Notes: a model not told the origin generated them from the sequence alone. A stretch of 64,000 nucleotides of DNA from Irineochytrium annulatum (GCA_027600665.1 JADGJL010000002.1:186001-250000), one strand, 5' to 3'; positions 51,327-60,349 are shown, numbered from the stretch's first letter. Made by a program: numbers and translations.

Positions 51327-52526
51327 TTGAAACCGAATGAAATAAACGAATCCTCAAAGCCAGCGTTTTTTACCAAAGAATTCACACATAACCCTTACCC
51401 GGTGTATGAAAAGTTAAGAAAAGATGAGCCTGTTTTCAGAGTCATGTTTCCACATGGAGAATTCGGTTGGATTATTACCCGATACGAGGATGCAGTCCAG
51501 ATTTTGAAAGATCCTCGCTTCAGCAAAGACATGGTCCGACGTTATGGCGCTGAAAATCAAAGCATTTTCTCGAATAATATGTTATTCTCCGATCCGCCAG
51601 ATCATAGACGTCTTCGGGGACTTGTGCAGAAAGCATTCACACCCAAAATGGTCGCTAACATGCGAAGCCATATTCAGGACATCGCTGATGAACTGCTGGA
51701 CAACCTCCCGTCACAGGAAAAAATGAATCTGATCGATGATTTTGCTTTCCCGCTGCCCATCATTGTTATCAGTGAAATTTTGGGAGTCCCTGCCCAGGAT
51801 CGTGACCAATTCCGCATATGGTCCAATACGGTAATCGACGCTTCCACAGCGGAGAGCGCTGAGCTGTTTGAGCAGCATTCGAAGGAATTTACGGATTACC
51901 TTACGGCCTGGTTCGCCAAAGTACGTCAAGACCCGGGCACAGATCTGATCAGCCAGCTCGTCATTGCAGAAGAATCCGGGCAGCAGTTAACTGAACAAGA
52001 ATTGCTTGGCGTGGTCTCTTTATTAATCATTGCCGGTCATGAAACAACCGTTAATCTCATCGGAAACGGCATTCTCGCCCTGCTGGAGCATCCGGAGCAA
52101 CGCGAACTGCTGATCAAGCAACCCGAGCTTATTCACAATGCCATTGAAGAGATGCTGCGTTATAACGGACCGGTAGAGTTCAGCACATCCCGTTGGGCTC
52201 TTGAAGATATTGAATTCCGTGGACAGCATATTGCTCAAGGTGAACTTGTCATCGTTGCGCTTGATTCCGCCAACCGGGACGAACAGCAGTTTAAGGATGC
52301 TGATATCTTCGACATTACCCGCGAAAAAAGTTCACACCTGGCTTTTGGCAAAGGCATTCATCTCTGCCTCGGAGCCCCGCTTGCTCGTCTGGAAGGTGAG
52401 ATTGCAGTCAGCACACTTCTGAATCGTTTTCCAAATATGCAGCTTCAGGCAGATGTGAATGAACTGGAATGGAGACCTGGCATGATTGTTCGTGGTGTCA
52501 AGGAAATCCCGGTTCAACTTAAATAA
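51327..52526 (+). CDS. Cytochrome P450 (CYP107-like)
   Basis: A 399-residue soluble P450. I-helix AGHETT (about 238-243), ExxR in EEML, and the heme loop FGKGIHLCLGAPLAR with the cysteine ligand. The N-terminal FTHNPYPVYEKLR is typical of bacterial class I enzymes, which need a ferredoxin partner not coded here. TTG 51327 is chosen since AGAGGAGA lies 8 bases before it; TTG 51321 is too near. Substrate unknown. Confidence 0.92.
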   Translation: MKPNEINESSKPAFFTKEFTHNPYPVYEKLRKDEPVFRVMFPHGEFGWIITRYEDAVQILKDPRFSKDMVRRYGAENQSIFSNNMLFSDPPDHRRLRGLVQKAFTPKMVANMRSHIQDIADELLDNLPSQEKMNLIDDFAFPLPIIVISEILGVPAQDRDQFRIWSNTVIDASTAESAELFEQHSKEFTDYLTAWFAKVRQDPGTDLISQLVIAEESGQQLTEQELLGVVSLLIIAGHETTVNLIGNGILALLEHPEQRELLIKQPELIHNAIEEMLRYNGPVEFSTSRWALEDIEFRGQHIAQGELVIVALDSANRDEQQFKDADIFDITREKSSHLAFGKGIHLCLGAPLARLEGEIAVSTLLNRFPNMQLQADVNELEWRPGMIVRGVKEIPVQLK

Positions 52527-52566
52527 TGGCTAATAAGGAATACATGAAAGCGAGGCACATGACATC

Positions 52567-52914
52567 ATGGAAATGAACACCTTGATATGGATCGTTCTGT
52601 CGCTTCTGATCCTAGTATTATTGGTCCGAGTTACCAGCCTGCAACGCCAATTGAATGAATTGAAAAGAGATGTGGAGCGTCTGGAGAATGGTTCAACCGC
52701 AATCGCCAGCCCACGCTCCGACTACAATTTCACCTTGTCGCCGAAGGAAGCATCTGCTTCACACACAAGCCCACCGGGTCAAACTGATCTGGATTTGGAG
52801 CTGCTTGCACTTATACAACAAGGGAAAAAAATTATGGCGATTAAACGACTGCGCGAGGCCAGAGGTCTTTCGTTGAAGGAAGCCAAAGACTATGTTGATT
52901 CCCTGGAACGGTAA
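52567..52914 (+). CDS. Membrane-anchored protein with ribosomal L7/L12 C-terminal domain
   Basis: A 115-residue protein: one N-terminal hydrophobic helix (IWIVLSLLILVLLVRV), a short coiled coil (LQRQLNELKRDVERLE), a Ser/Pro-rich linker, and a C-terminal 40-residue domain like the end of bL12 (LLALIQQGKKIMAIKRLREARGLSLKEAKDYVDSL). The L12 fold binds translation GTPases; here it is fixed to the membrane, role unknown. It follows the P450 by 40 bases and shares its terminator. Confidence 0.75.
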   Translation: MEMNTLIWIVLSLLILVLLVRVTSLQRQLNELKRDVERLENGSTAIASPRSDYNFTLSPKEASASHTSPPGQTDLDLELLALIQQGKKIMAIKRLREARGLSLKEAKDYVDSLER

Positions 52915-52939
52915 TATACAACTATTTACAACTCACATC

Positions 52940-52977
52940 ACTCTCGGGGGAAGAATCTTCGTCCGAGAGTTTACTTT
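52940..52977 (+). terminator. Rho-independent terminator
   Basis: ACTCTCGG (52940-52947) pairs with CCGAGAGT (52963-52970), with an inner GAAGA/TCTTC stem and a TTTACTTTT tail. Confidence 0.85.
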
Positions 52978-52997
52978 TCAAAGGGCATATGATACTG

Positions 52998-53019
52998 TAT
53001 TTCTATATTACTAGAAATA
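52998..53019. promoter_or_regulatory. ArsR-type operator 1 (regulator promoter)
   Basis: TATTTCTA-N6-TAGAAATA, a perfect dyad 23 bases before the regulator gene. It overlaps the likely -10 region and fits autoregulation. Two further copies lie at 53346 and 53523. Confidence 0.8.
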
Positions 53020-53044
53020 AGAAATAAAGACGAAAGGACGGATG

Positions 53045-53332
53045 ATGATGCAACCAAACCCGAATGAACTTGATCAAGTGGTCAAAATTCATAAAGCACT
53101 GGGTGAGCATACACGCTATAAAATCATTCAGATTCTATCGGGCGAAAGTAACCTGTGTCCTGCCGATCTGGAGAGCCGCCTTGTTACCGTTGCCCTATCA
53201 ACTCTGTCTCATCACCTGAAACAGCTGTCCGATTGCGGCTTGCTCACCTCACAGAAGAAAGGTACATATATCTACTACAGCCTGAACACGGAGACCGCAC
53301 AGAAGTATGTTCCCTATCTTCTAAATAAATAA
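53045..53332 (+). CDS. ArsR-family winged-helix regulator
   Basis: About 95 residues. HTH region with LCPADLESRL..VALSTLSHHLKQLSDCGLL and wing KKGTYIYYSL. It lacks the CVC metal motif of arsenic-type ArsR, so it may sense another ligand. Three near ATGs (53042, 53045, 53048) follow GAAAGGACGG. It lies upstream of an MFS pump with matching operators, a regulator-and-target pair. Confidence 0.88.
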   Translation: MMQPNPNELDQVVKIHKALGEHTRYKIIQILSGESNLCPADLESRLVTVALSTLSHHLKQLSDCGLLTSQKKGTYIYYSLNTETAQKYVPYLLNK

Positions 53333-53345
53333 AAAATTTAAGTTA

Positions 53346-53367
53346 TATTTCTATATAATTAGAAATA
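53346..53367. promoter_or_regulatory. ArsR-type operator 2
   Basis: TATTTCTA-N6-TAGAAATA, perfect dyad, 14 bases behind the regulator stop and 210 before the MFS gene. Confidence 0.8.
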
Positions 53368-53522
53368 TCGAAATATCGAACAATTATCATTGTAGAATGT
53401 GGTCACATAAGTTTACGCTTATGCCAATCATCATGATCTCAATTGTTACATCACCATTCGCAGATGGGTTACATTTCACATATGATTTGCATTCACAGAT
53501 TCATGCCTTGTTCTCTCGTCTT

Positions 53523-53544
53523 TATTTCTATATTTCTAGAATTA
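53523..53544. promoter_or_regulatory. ArsR-type operator 3 (MFS promoter)
   Basis: TATTTCTA-N6-TAGAATTA, one base off a perfect dyad, 34 bases before the MFS start and thus over its promoter. Confidence 0.75.
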
Positions 53545-53577
53545 TAATAATTACGAACAGAAAGAGGTTATGTATCC

Positions 53578-54762
53578 ATGTCTTCTACGCTCAAAATCTA
53601 TGTTCTTGCCTTGGTCAGTTTCCTTGTAGGAACGTCCGAATATGTCATTGCCGGCATTTTGGATCGCATTGCAGATACCATGAATATCTCTTTGATCGCT
53701 GCCGGGCAACTCATTACGATTTTTTCGCTCGTATATGCGCTTGGTACACCTGTCATTATTGCACTGACTTCGCGCTGGGATCGTCGCAGGCTGTTGCTGT
53801 ACTTCCTTGGTCTGTTCGTTCTAGCGAATGTACTTGCTTATCTGTTGCCGGGCTATGGTCTGTTCGTCGCAGCACGTGTCTTGATGGCTCTCGGTGCAGG
53901 CGTCGTTGTTGTCACGGCGTTAACAGTCGCTTCCCAAATAGCTGCCGAGGGCAAACAAGCTAGTGCAATTGCCACAGTAATCACTGGCTTTACCGCTTCA
54001 TTGATTGTGGGCGTTCCGCTAGGAAGGCTTGTAGCTGCATCATGGGATTGGAAGCTTGTTTTCGCAGGTATAGCCGTTCTCGGCATTCTCGCCATGCTGG
54101 TTATTGCGGCCACCATTCCGCCTTCAAAAGCGGAAGCATCTGTTCCACTGAAGAAACAACTATCGTTGCTCAAACAGCCACGAATTGGTTTAGCACTGCT
54201 CGTGACATTTTTCTGGTTAGGTGGTTATTCCATTGCTTACACGTATATTTCACCTTATCTCGTAACCGTTGCAGGAATGAGCGAAGCACTGCTCAGTTCA
54301 GCTTTACTCGCATTCGGCATAGCTAGTCTGATTGGTTCAAAAGTAGGAGGATTCAGTGCTGACAGATGGGGTGTCAAACGGACGTTGATCACAGGCATGA
54401 CACTGCATATCGTGAGTCTGGTCCTGCTGAATATAACGGCAAGCTCTCATCTCACTGTCTTGCTTGTTCTGATTTTGTGGTCTTTTGCCGCATGGTCTTC
54501 GGGTCCAACTCAGCAATATAACCTCGTGACGATGGCTCCCGAATCCTCAGGGATTATGCTTAGTCTGAATAGTTCGGTCATGCAATTAGCCATGGCCGCT
54601 GGGGCAGGTATTGGTGGCATCGCGGTCAGCAGTGTATCATTGTCATCGATTACCTGGATTGGGGCTGTCGGGGTCGTTGTGGCCATCATCATTGTTATTG
54701 GCTCGTATCGTTCATCATCTAATAAAAGTACACAAACTGATGCATCACACAACGTTGCCTAA
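53578..54762 (+). CDS. MFS efflux transporter (AraJ/PbuE-like)
   Basis: A 394-residue transporter with twelve hydrophobic segments. Early motif VSFLVGTSEYVIAGILDRIADTMNIS and motif A-like loop SRWDRRRLL are typical of the DHA1 drug/purine efflux group; the GVPLGRLVA motif C stands in helix 5. Probably exports a small toxic compound sensed by the ArsR-type regulator upstream. AAAGAGG precedes the ATG. Confidence 0.9.
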   Translation: MSSTLKIYVLALVSFLVGTSEYVIAGILDRIADTMNISLIAAGQLITIFSLVYALGTPVIIALTSRWDRRRLLLYFLGLFVLANVLAYLLPGYGLFVAARVLMALGAGVVVVTALTVASQIAAEGKQASAIATVITGFTASLIVGVPLGRLVAASWDWKLVFAGIAVLGILAMLVIAATIPPSKAEASVPLKKQLSLLKQPRIGLALLVTFFWLGGYSIAYTYISPYLVTVAGMSEALLSSALLAFGIASLIGSKVGGFSADRWGVKRTLITGMTLHIVSLVLLNITASSHLTVLLVLILWSFAAWSSGPTQQYNLVTMAPESSGIMLSLNSSVMQLAMAAGAGIGGIAVSSVSLSSITWIGAVGVVVAIIIVIGSYRSSSNKSTQTDASHNVA

Positions 54763-54804
54763 TATGGATCCGCAATACCATTCGTAGTATAAAAGAGGAA
54801 TCAA

Positions 54805-54841
54805 AAAGAGAGGCACTGTACACATACAGTGACCTCTCTTT
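54805..54841 (+). terminator. Terminator after the MFS gene
   Basis: AGAGAGG.ACTGTA / TACAGT.CCTCTCT with T residues at the end; the A run before it may let it also end the minus-strand SDR transcript. Confidence 0.85.
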
Positions 54842-54883
54842 GACCATCTTAAACAACTATTTTATTGCCAATAAGCTTAACGC

Positions 54884-55639
54884 TTATTGGGCTGTAACTG
54901 CACCATCGATCGGATATACTGCACCATTGATATACGGCGCTTCATCTCCCAGAAGAAAGGAAACCAGGTTCGCAATCTCTTCCGGTCTGCCAAGGCGTCC
55001 AGATGGAATGCTGTCCACCGTTGCTTTGAACACTTCAGGATTATCTTTACCAAACTGAACAACCATCGGTGTCTCAATCGTGCCTGGCGCAATCGCGTTC
55101 ACACGAATATTGTCCTTGCCATATTCAATTGCAGCTGTGCGGGTCAAGCCGACCACGCCATGTTTGGTTGCTGCGTAAGGTGCAACCGCGGGTACACCAA
55201 CAATACCGGCTGTAGAGGCTGTATTCAGAATGGAACCCCCACCTGTCTTGAGCATTTCCGTAATCACATACTTCAATCCGTAGAACACACTTCTCAGGTT
55301 AATATCAATAATTTGGTCAAACTGCTCGATCGTATGTTCAATCAGCTTGATCCCAGGACCCGCAATACCTGCATTATTAAAGAACATGTCGATTCGTCCG
55401 AACTCTTCGATTGCTTTTTTTACATAATTCTCAACTTCAGGTGCTTTACTCACATCTGCTTGTACAAAAATAGCTTTACTTCCCAGCTTCTCAATCTGCT
55501 TAACCGTTTCACGACCTGTCTCTTCGACAAGATCCACAACGACAATGGATGCGCCCTTCTCAGCCAGCTTTAGCGCTGCTGCTTGGCCCAATCCACTTCC
55601 TGCTCCAGTGATAATGGCTACTTTTCCTGCGTGACTCAT
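54884..55639 (-). CDS. Short-chain dehydrogenase/reductase
   Basis: A 251-residue classical SDR: TGAGSGLG (11-18), D at the end of beta-2 (VVVDL) favouring NAD, NNAG (about 88-91), Ser in NTASTAG and YAATK (about 154-158), and the C-terminal YINGAVYPIDGA. Close in pattern to 3-oxoacyl-ACP reductase or glucose-dehydrogenase-type enzymes. ATG 55639 follows GGAGGAG by six bases. Confidence 0.9.
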   Translation of the reverse strand: MSHAGKVAIITGAGSGLGQAAALKLAEKGASIVVVDLVEETGRETVKQIEKLGSKAIFVQADVSKAPEVENYVKKAIEEFGRIDMFFNNAGIAGPGIKLIEHTIEQFDQIIDINLRSVFYGLKYVITEMLKTGGGSILNTASTAGIVGVPAVAPYAATKHGVVGLTRTAAIEYGKDNIRVNAIAPGTIETPMVVQFGKDNPEVFKATVDSIPSGRLGRPEEIANLVSFLLGDEAPYINGAVYPIDGAVTAQ

Positions 55640-55961
55640 GTTGATCTCCTCCATGTGTGTGTGTCATCTTGTGATTGGATCGATGAATACGATATGAAAC
55701 GTACGTACATGCAATGATGCAATATGTAGGTCAAAAATGGCATAAAACCTTCCTGACTTTACCTATTCTAATAGACTTTCGACATAAAAACAAATCATAT
55801 AATATGTATCCATACTATATGACATGTCACATTTTCATCATTTCATGGAAGGAGCACGCAACTAGAATGTCTTGTTGCATGCTCTCTTTATTACATAAAT
55901 AACCCTAATAAAGCTAGTGGTTCCACACCTTCAAACGTGCATATCCACTTTAACGTAGCGC
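55640..55961. other. Not a gene-bearing unit
   Basis: The stretch between the two minus-strand genes' outer ends is the SDR promoter side (55640-55961). A/T-rich; GTGTGTGTG near 55655 is a short dinucleotide run. No gene is supported. Confidence 0.3.
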
Positions 55962-57689
55962 CTATCTCAGCAAATTGGTTTTTGCCAATTCAATGATCTC
56001 GTCACCGCGTCCGTTCAGCACGGCTTTCATCATCCATAAGGTGAATCCTTCTGCCTGTTTGAACTCAATTTTCGGAGGTAAGGACAATTCCTGACGATTC
56101 ACCACGACATCAATCAGTACAGGACCATCATGCTGAAGTGCACGCTGCACAGCTCCTTCCAGTTCACCCGGATCTTCAACGCGAATGCCTTCCATGCCCA
56201 TCGCCTGGGCAACCATCGCAAAGTTCGGATTGACAAGCTCTGTTCCCGACTCCAGGAATCCGGCAGCCTTCATCTCTAGCTCAACAAAACCAAGTGCTCC
56301 ATTATTAAACACCACAACCTTGATCGGCAGATTATGCTGTTTCAATGTCAACAGATCACCCATCAGCATCGTAATACCACCATCACCCGACAACGAGATG
56401 ACTTGTCTGCCGGGATCAGCGACCTGGGCACCAATCGCTTGTGGCAAGGCATTCGCCATCGTACCGTGACTGAATGAACCAAGCAGCCTGCGGTTGCGGC
56501 TCATCTCAATATAACGGGCCGCCCATACTGTTGGTGTACCGACATCACATGTGAAGATGGCATTCTCTGCGGCGGCATCACTAATGACCTTGGTCAGGTA
56601 CTGCGGATGGATGGGCTTTTTACCCGGTTTTCCAACAGACAGCTCGTCCAGTTCTTTACGTACTTTCACATAACGATCCACACTTTTACGCAAATGTTTG
56701 TCACTGTGTTCTTCTGTTAGATATGGAAGCAAGGTTTCAATGGTCGATTTTACATCCCCACACACGCCGTAATCCAGCTTCGTACGACGGCCGAGATGGG
56801 AAGATTGTATGTCGACCTGAAGTACTTTTGCATCTTCGGGATAGAATTGACGATATGGGAAATCCGTTCCCAGCATCAATAATACATCACAGTCCATCAT
56901 GGCATGATAACCGGATGAATACCCGATCAGGCCGGTAAGACCGACGGAATAGGGGTTGTCATACTCCAGATATTCCTTGCCTCTTAGCGCAATAACCATG
57001 GGGGATTTCAACCGATCACAGAGCTGCATCAGGGGTTCACGAGCGCCCGCGCAGCCTGCACCGCACAACAATGTAATTTTTTTGCCTTGATTCAGATATT
57101 CCGCCAATTTCATGAGTTCCGGCTCAGAAGGATGGACCACAGGGTTGGTCGCATGATACACATGTTCAGGCACAGGTAGGTCCGCCGCCTCAAGTCCAGC
57201 TACATCCCCCGGCAATACAACGACAGATACACCTGAACGTGCGACTGCTGTCTGGATCGCCATCGTAAGGGAACGAGGCATCTGTTTTGCTGTTGTAATC
57301 ACTTCACAATAATCACTGCATTCCTGAAACAGATACTCCGGATGAGTCGCCTGAAAATATTCGCTACCAATCTCGTCACTTGGGATATGTGCAGCGATGG
57401 CGAGTACAGGCACACGATTGCGATGACAATCGTACAGACCGTTAATCAGATGCATGTTACCCGGACCGCTGCTACCTGCGCAGACAGCGATACTTCCACT
57501 GACCTCAGCGTCTGCCCCGGCAGCAAAAGCAGCCACTTCCTCATGCCGCACATGAATCCACTCGATCTTGCCTGAACGACGGATGGAGTCAAGCACCGCA
57601 TTCAAAGAGTCTCCAACAATGCCATATATTCGTTTGATGCCAGCGTTCAACAAGGATTCAACCAGAACGTCCGCGACTGTTTTTTTCAT
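55962..57689 (-). CDS. Thiamine-diphosphate enzyme, pyruvate oxidase-like (YdaP/PoxB-like)
   Basis: A 575-residue protein of the pyruvate oxidase/acetolactate synthase family. The catalytic Glu is in HVRHEEVAAFAAGADAEVSG (about residue 50), a central FAD/ADP-type domain follows (LLMLGTDFPYRQFYPEDAKVLQVDI), and the ThDP motif is GDGGITMLMGDLLTLKQHNLPIKVVVFNN (about 420-448). It probably makes acetate or acetyl phosphate from pyruvate in stationary or stressed cells. AAAGGAG precedes the ATG. Confidence 0.9.
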   Translation of the reverse strand: MKKTVADVLVESLLNAGIKRIYGIVGDSLNAVLDSIRRSGKIEWIHVRHEEVAAFAAGADAEVSGSIAVCAGSSGPGNMHLINGLYDCHRNRVPVLAIAAHIPSDEIGSEYFQATHPEYLFQECSDYCEVITTAKQMPRSLTMAIQTAVARSGVSVVVLPGDVAGLEAADLPVPEHVYHATNPVVHPSEPELMKLAEYLNQGKKITLLCGAGCAGAREPLMQLCDRLKSPMVIALRGKEYLEYDNPYSVGLTGLIGYSSGYHAMMDCDVLLMLGTDFPYRQFYPEDAKVLQVDIQSSHLGRRTKLDYGVCGDVKSTIETLLPYLTEEHSDKHLRKSVDRYVKVRKELDELSVGKPGKKPIHPQYLTKVISDAAAENAIFTCDVGTPTVWAARYIEMSRNRRLLGSFSHGTMANALPQAIGAQVADPGRQVISLSGDGGITMLMGDLLTLKQHNLPIKVVVFNNGALGFVELEMKAAGFLESGTELVNPNFAMVAQAMGMEGIRVEDPGELEGAVQRALQHDGPVLIDVVVNRQELSLPPKIEFKQAEGFTLWMMKAVLNGRGDEIIELAKTNLLR

Positions 57690-58184
57690 AAGTGATGGGT
57701 CTCCTTTGATAGCTCATTTTGATTATGTTTCCACTCGGGTAATATACCTATTCTTATACCCCAATCTGCTGAAATCCGAACCAAATCATATGTATATCTG
57801 GATATATGAATAATAAAGTGCCTTATACGGTTATTTCGTGATTAGCAAAATCCAAAAAATTAGGCTTTTCAAAAAGAATACCGCCTCTCTACAAGGGCTA
57901 CCGGACGCTAAAGAACCTACCGCACCTTAAAAGGCAGATCATCATCAGTTGCAAAATTTAACGAACCCCAGCAACGCTATATAGTCATAAACGGGCTTCT
58001 ACACCTAAAAAATCAAGTGAATCGACGAAATAACGTCTCTGTGATTCGTTAGATCTCAGATCTCGGCAAATGGGGGCGAATAACGTGTGTCAGGTTCATT
58101 ACAAAAAAACAAAGCAAAGAGGATGCCCCCGCCATATTCATGACTTATGGGACACCCTCATTAAGGTTGAACTCTTATTCGTAT
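57690..58184. other. Intergenic, 495 bases, nothing recognised
   Basis: Contains the upstream region of the pyruvate oxidase-like gene and the end of the next SDR transcript. No frame with a start signal, no family A or B repeat and no strong hairpin was seen. Confidence 0.5.
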
Positions 58185-58946
58185 TTAGATGGCAGGCATC
58201 ACATTTCCACCACTTACCGGGATATAGGCACCTGTGATAAATGAGGACAGATCCGAAGCGAGAAAAGCAACTGCATTGGCAATTTCCTGATCTTCACCCC
58301 TGCGCTTCAGTGGCACGGTACGCGTGTATGCTTCATCGTGTCCAGGCTCACTGGAGCGATCACGTTCACTGATTGTCCATCCAGGTGCAACCTGGTTTAC
58401 GGTAATCTGATACTCGCCAACTTCCTTGGCTAGCACGCGATATACGCCATCCATTCCACGCTTACCAGCGGTGTAGGCCGATTGGTGAGCGAAGTTTTGC
58501 ATCGCACATTCGGTATTAATGCCAATAAAGCGACCTGCTTTGACGTTTTGCATATGTGGAATGAAAGCTTTGGCAAGATACACACTCTGCATAACACAGG
58601 ACTCGAACTGACTCAAATAATCTTCAGGAGACTGTTCCAACACCGTTGTCCATTCATATTGAATAACCGCATTGGCAACGACGATATCCACTCCGCCGAG
58701 GACAGGCTGAATTTCATCACGAATCCGAAATGCCGTATCCTGCTTCGTAATATCTCCCTGTACAATTACAGCCTTACGACCAAGTGCTTCAATCTCACCC
58801 TGGAGCTCCCGAGCTTTGGTATCATTATTAATGTAATGTAAAGCCAGATTGGCGCCACAGTTGGCCAACGTGCGTGCGATGACTCTCCCCAGTTGTCCGG
58901 TTGCGCCTGTAACAAGAGCCGTTTTTCCTGTGAGATCCAATTGCAT
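58185..58946 (-). CDS. Short-chain dehydrogenase with atypical catalytic serine position
   Basis: A 253-residue SDR. Cofactor motif TGATGQLG (13-20), then NAVIQ in place of NNAG. The YxxxK pair is clear (SAYTAGK), but the residue 13 before the Tyr is Thr (INTECA) where Ser is usual. The C-terminus has ITGAYIPVSGG. Probably NADP-dependent; substrate unknown. AAAGGAGG precedes the ATG, with a LacI-type dyad upstream. Confidence 0.85.
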   Translation of the reverse strand: MQLDLTGKTALVTGATGQLGRVIARTLANCGANLALHYINNDTKARELQGEIEALGRKAVIVQGDITKQDTAFRIRDEIQPVLGGVDIVVANAVIQYEWTTVLEQSPEDYLSQFESCVMQSVYLAKAFIPHMQNVKAGRFIGINTECAMQNFAHQSAYTAGKRGMDGVYRVLAKEVGEYQITVNQVAPGWTISERDRSSEPGHDEAYTRTVPLKRRGEDQEIANAVAFLASDLSSFITGAYIPVSGGNVMPAI

Positions 58947-58977
58947 AACAGCGAAAACCTCCTTTAATTCATTTTAA

Positions 58978-58991
58978 CGAAAACGGTTTCG
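58978..58991. promoter_or_regulatory. LacI-type operator candidate
   Basis: CGAAA-ACGG-TTTCG, 32 bases before the SDR start on its promoter side. The CG-centred GAAAxCGxTTTC form suits a LacI-family sugar repressor. Confidence 0.45.
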
Positions 58992-59097
58992 GGAAGTGTT
59001 GTATTATCTCTACAATCACGCATTATGAAGAGAAGAATACAGCATTGTACAATGCTGTATATGGTAAGTCAGCTTGCTTCCCTATATGTAGAGAATA

Positions 59098-59403
59098 TTA
59101 ATGATTATGCTGGATCAGATCAATTTCCTGGAAGCGACTGACTTCCTTTTCCCAACGCTCTTCTACATACTGACGGTGAACCGGGTGATTGTTGTATGCA
59201 TCATACGCAGCCTGATCCGCGAAGACCATCGAGAAGCTGTAGTCAAACTCATTCTTCTCACTTACCTGTCTCAGAACCCGAAATTGCTCTACCCCAGGAA
59301 TGGCTGCCAGTGCATCCGAACTTTCCTTCAAAAAGGCTTCTGCCTCCGGTGTATCTTTACCTGCGTATAGTGTAAACGTTACCATATGTGTGATGCTGCT
59401 CAT
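59098..59403 (-). CDS. Dabb (stress-responsive A/B barrel) protein
   Basis: A 101-residue dimeric alpha+beta barrel protein: HMVTFTLYAGKDTPEAEAFL at the start, FDYSFSMVFADQAAYDAYNNHPVHRQYVEERW in the second half, the Dabb pattern. ATG 59403 follows GAAGGAGG. Members of the family range from polyketide cyclases to stress proteins; role here unknown. Confidence 0.88.
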   Translation of the reverse strand: MSSITHMVTFTLYAGKDTPEAEAFLKESSDALAAIPGVEQFRVLRQVSEKNEFDYSFSMVFADQAAYDAYNNHPVHRQYVEERWEKEVSRFQEIDLIQHNH

Positions 59404-59502
59404 CTCTATTTCCTCCTTCATATGTTCTTGCTCTGTTTTCTAGTGTACATCCGAATGTGTTGTAAGCGCAATAATTGGTTGAATTAATTTTTATTAATAC
59501 AC

Positions 59503-59536
59503 AAAAAAACCTCAGGACGAATCCCGAGGTTTTCTT
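59503..59536 (-). terminator. Terminator of the L31 gene
   Basis: AAAACCTC.GG / CC.GAGGTTTT hairpin; the A run at 59503-59509 gives the minus-strand transcript its T tail. Confidence 0.85.
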
Positions 59537-59553
59537 GTAATGTATGGACAAAC

Positions 59554-59805
59554 TTATTTGTTGATGTTGTATTTACGGTTAAATTTATCAACACGACCAC
59601 CGATATCCACGTTTCTTTGTTTACCAGTGAAGAACGGGTGGGATGCGGAGCTAGTGTCCACACGGATTACCGGGTAAGAGTTACCATCTTCCCATTCCAT
59701 AGTTTCGTTAGAGGACTTCGTGGAAGAACTCAGGAATTTGTAATCAGCACTTGCATCGTAAAAAATTACGATTTGTGTCTTTGGATGGATGTCAACTTTT
59801 GGCAT
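59554..59805 (-). CDS. rpmE2: 50S ribosomal protein L31 type B
   Basis: An 83-residue L31 of the zinc-free type: [34 protein letters not shown] and the end VDKFNRKY are diagnostic, and the CxxC pairs of zinc-binding L31 are absent. In Bacillus the type-B paralogue replaces zinc L31 under zinc shortage via Zur; no Zur box was recognised upstream here. Confidence 0.95.
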   Translation of the reverse strand: MPKVDIHPKTQIVIFYDASADYKFLSSSTKSSNETMEWEDGNSYPVIRVDTSSASHPFFTGKQRNVDIGGRVDKFNRKYNINK

Positions 59806-59949
59806 AATCTATTTACACTCCTTTAATATGGGTACTTCTTTAGAATCAAACTAAATTTTATTATACTCTTTTTTTGGACAAAGTACCAGCAGGATTTGAG
59901 GAATAGCCAAAAAAAATATGATATCTGTGATTTTGCACCTAATCAGGTG

Positions 59950-60225
59950 TTACGCCGTCCCTTTCTCCAGTACATTCAGCATGTACTCCAAAGCCTCCAG
60001 TTCATCCCTGCCCCTTGTCTGTAATCTGACAACACTACCATATCGAATGGGTAGTAACGCCATTCCAAGCAGGCTTTTGACATCTACACGATGCTCATGC
60101 TCAGACTCCATATACGACAAAATAATATCCGAGGAAAAACGTGACGCTTGAGAAGATACCGACATCAGATCATCCCGATGAAAATCAGCGTGAATCATAA
60201 ATTCATGTACTCTCACAACTTTCAT
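59950..60225 (-). CDS. HPr-like protein with altered phosphorylation motif
   Basis: A 91-residue protein with the HPr fold pattern. Compared with HPr (LHARPAT......ASKF) it reads FHRDDLMSVSSQASRF: His16 is kept, but the Arg and Pro after it are replaced by Asp-Asp. The regulatory site VKSLLGMALL keeps Ser51, the match of Ser46. It may be phosphorylated by HPr kinase but not by enzyme I, as for Crh. The ATG is close behind AAAGGA; a GTG at 60216 is an alternative start. Confidence 0.75.
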   Translation of the reverse strand: MKVVRVHEFMIHADFHRDDLMSVSSQASRFSSDIILSYMESEHEHRVDVKSLLGMALLPIRYGSVVRLQTRGRDELEALEYMLNVLEKGTA

Positions 60226-60349
60226 TTCCTTTCGCTAGGTACTTATTCAAGGTACTTATTCACCATGATGGTGTGTATCCTTTTATATATTAAAATCTTC
60301 ATGAATTATACCATGTTATGGGAGCTTGTCTATCCCTTAATTTTGTGAA

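Noticed and set aside
53397..53963. 188-codon frame overlapping the MFS gene start
   Set aside because: Out of frame with the transporter, rich in Cys and Arg, and covers an operator; a shadow frame.
54887..55573. 228-codon plus-strand frame antisense to the SDR gene
   Set aside because: Mirror frame of a real SDR with all catalytic motifs on the minus strand.
59755..59772. Palindrome ATCGTAA-AAAA-TTACGAT resembling a Zur box
   Set aside because: It lies inside the L31 coding region, not its promoter, and its spacing differs from the 7-1-7 Zur box by one base; it is explained by the codons for IFYDA.
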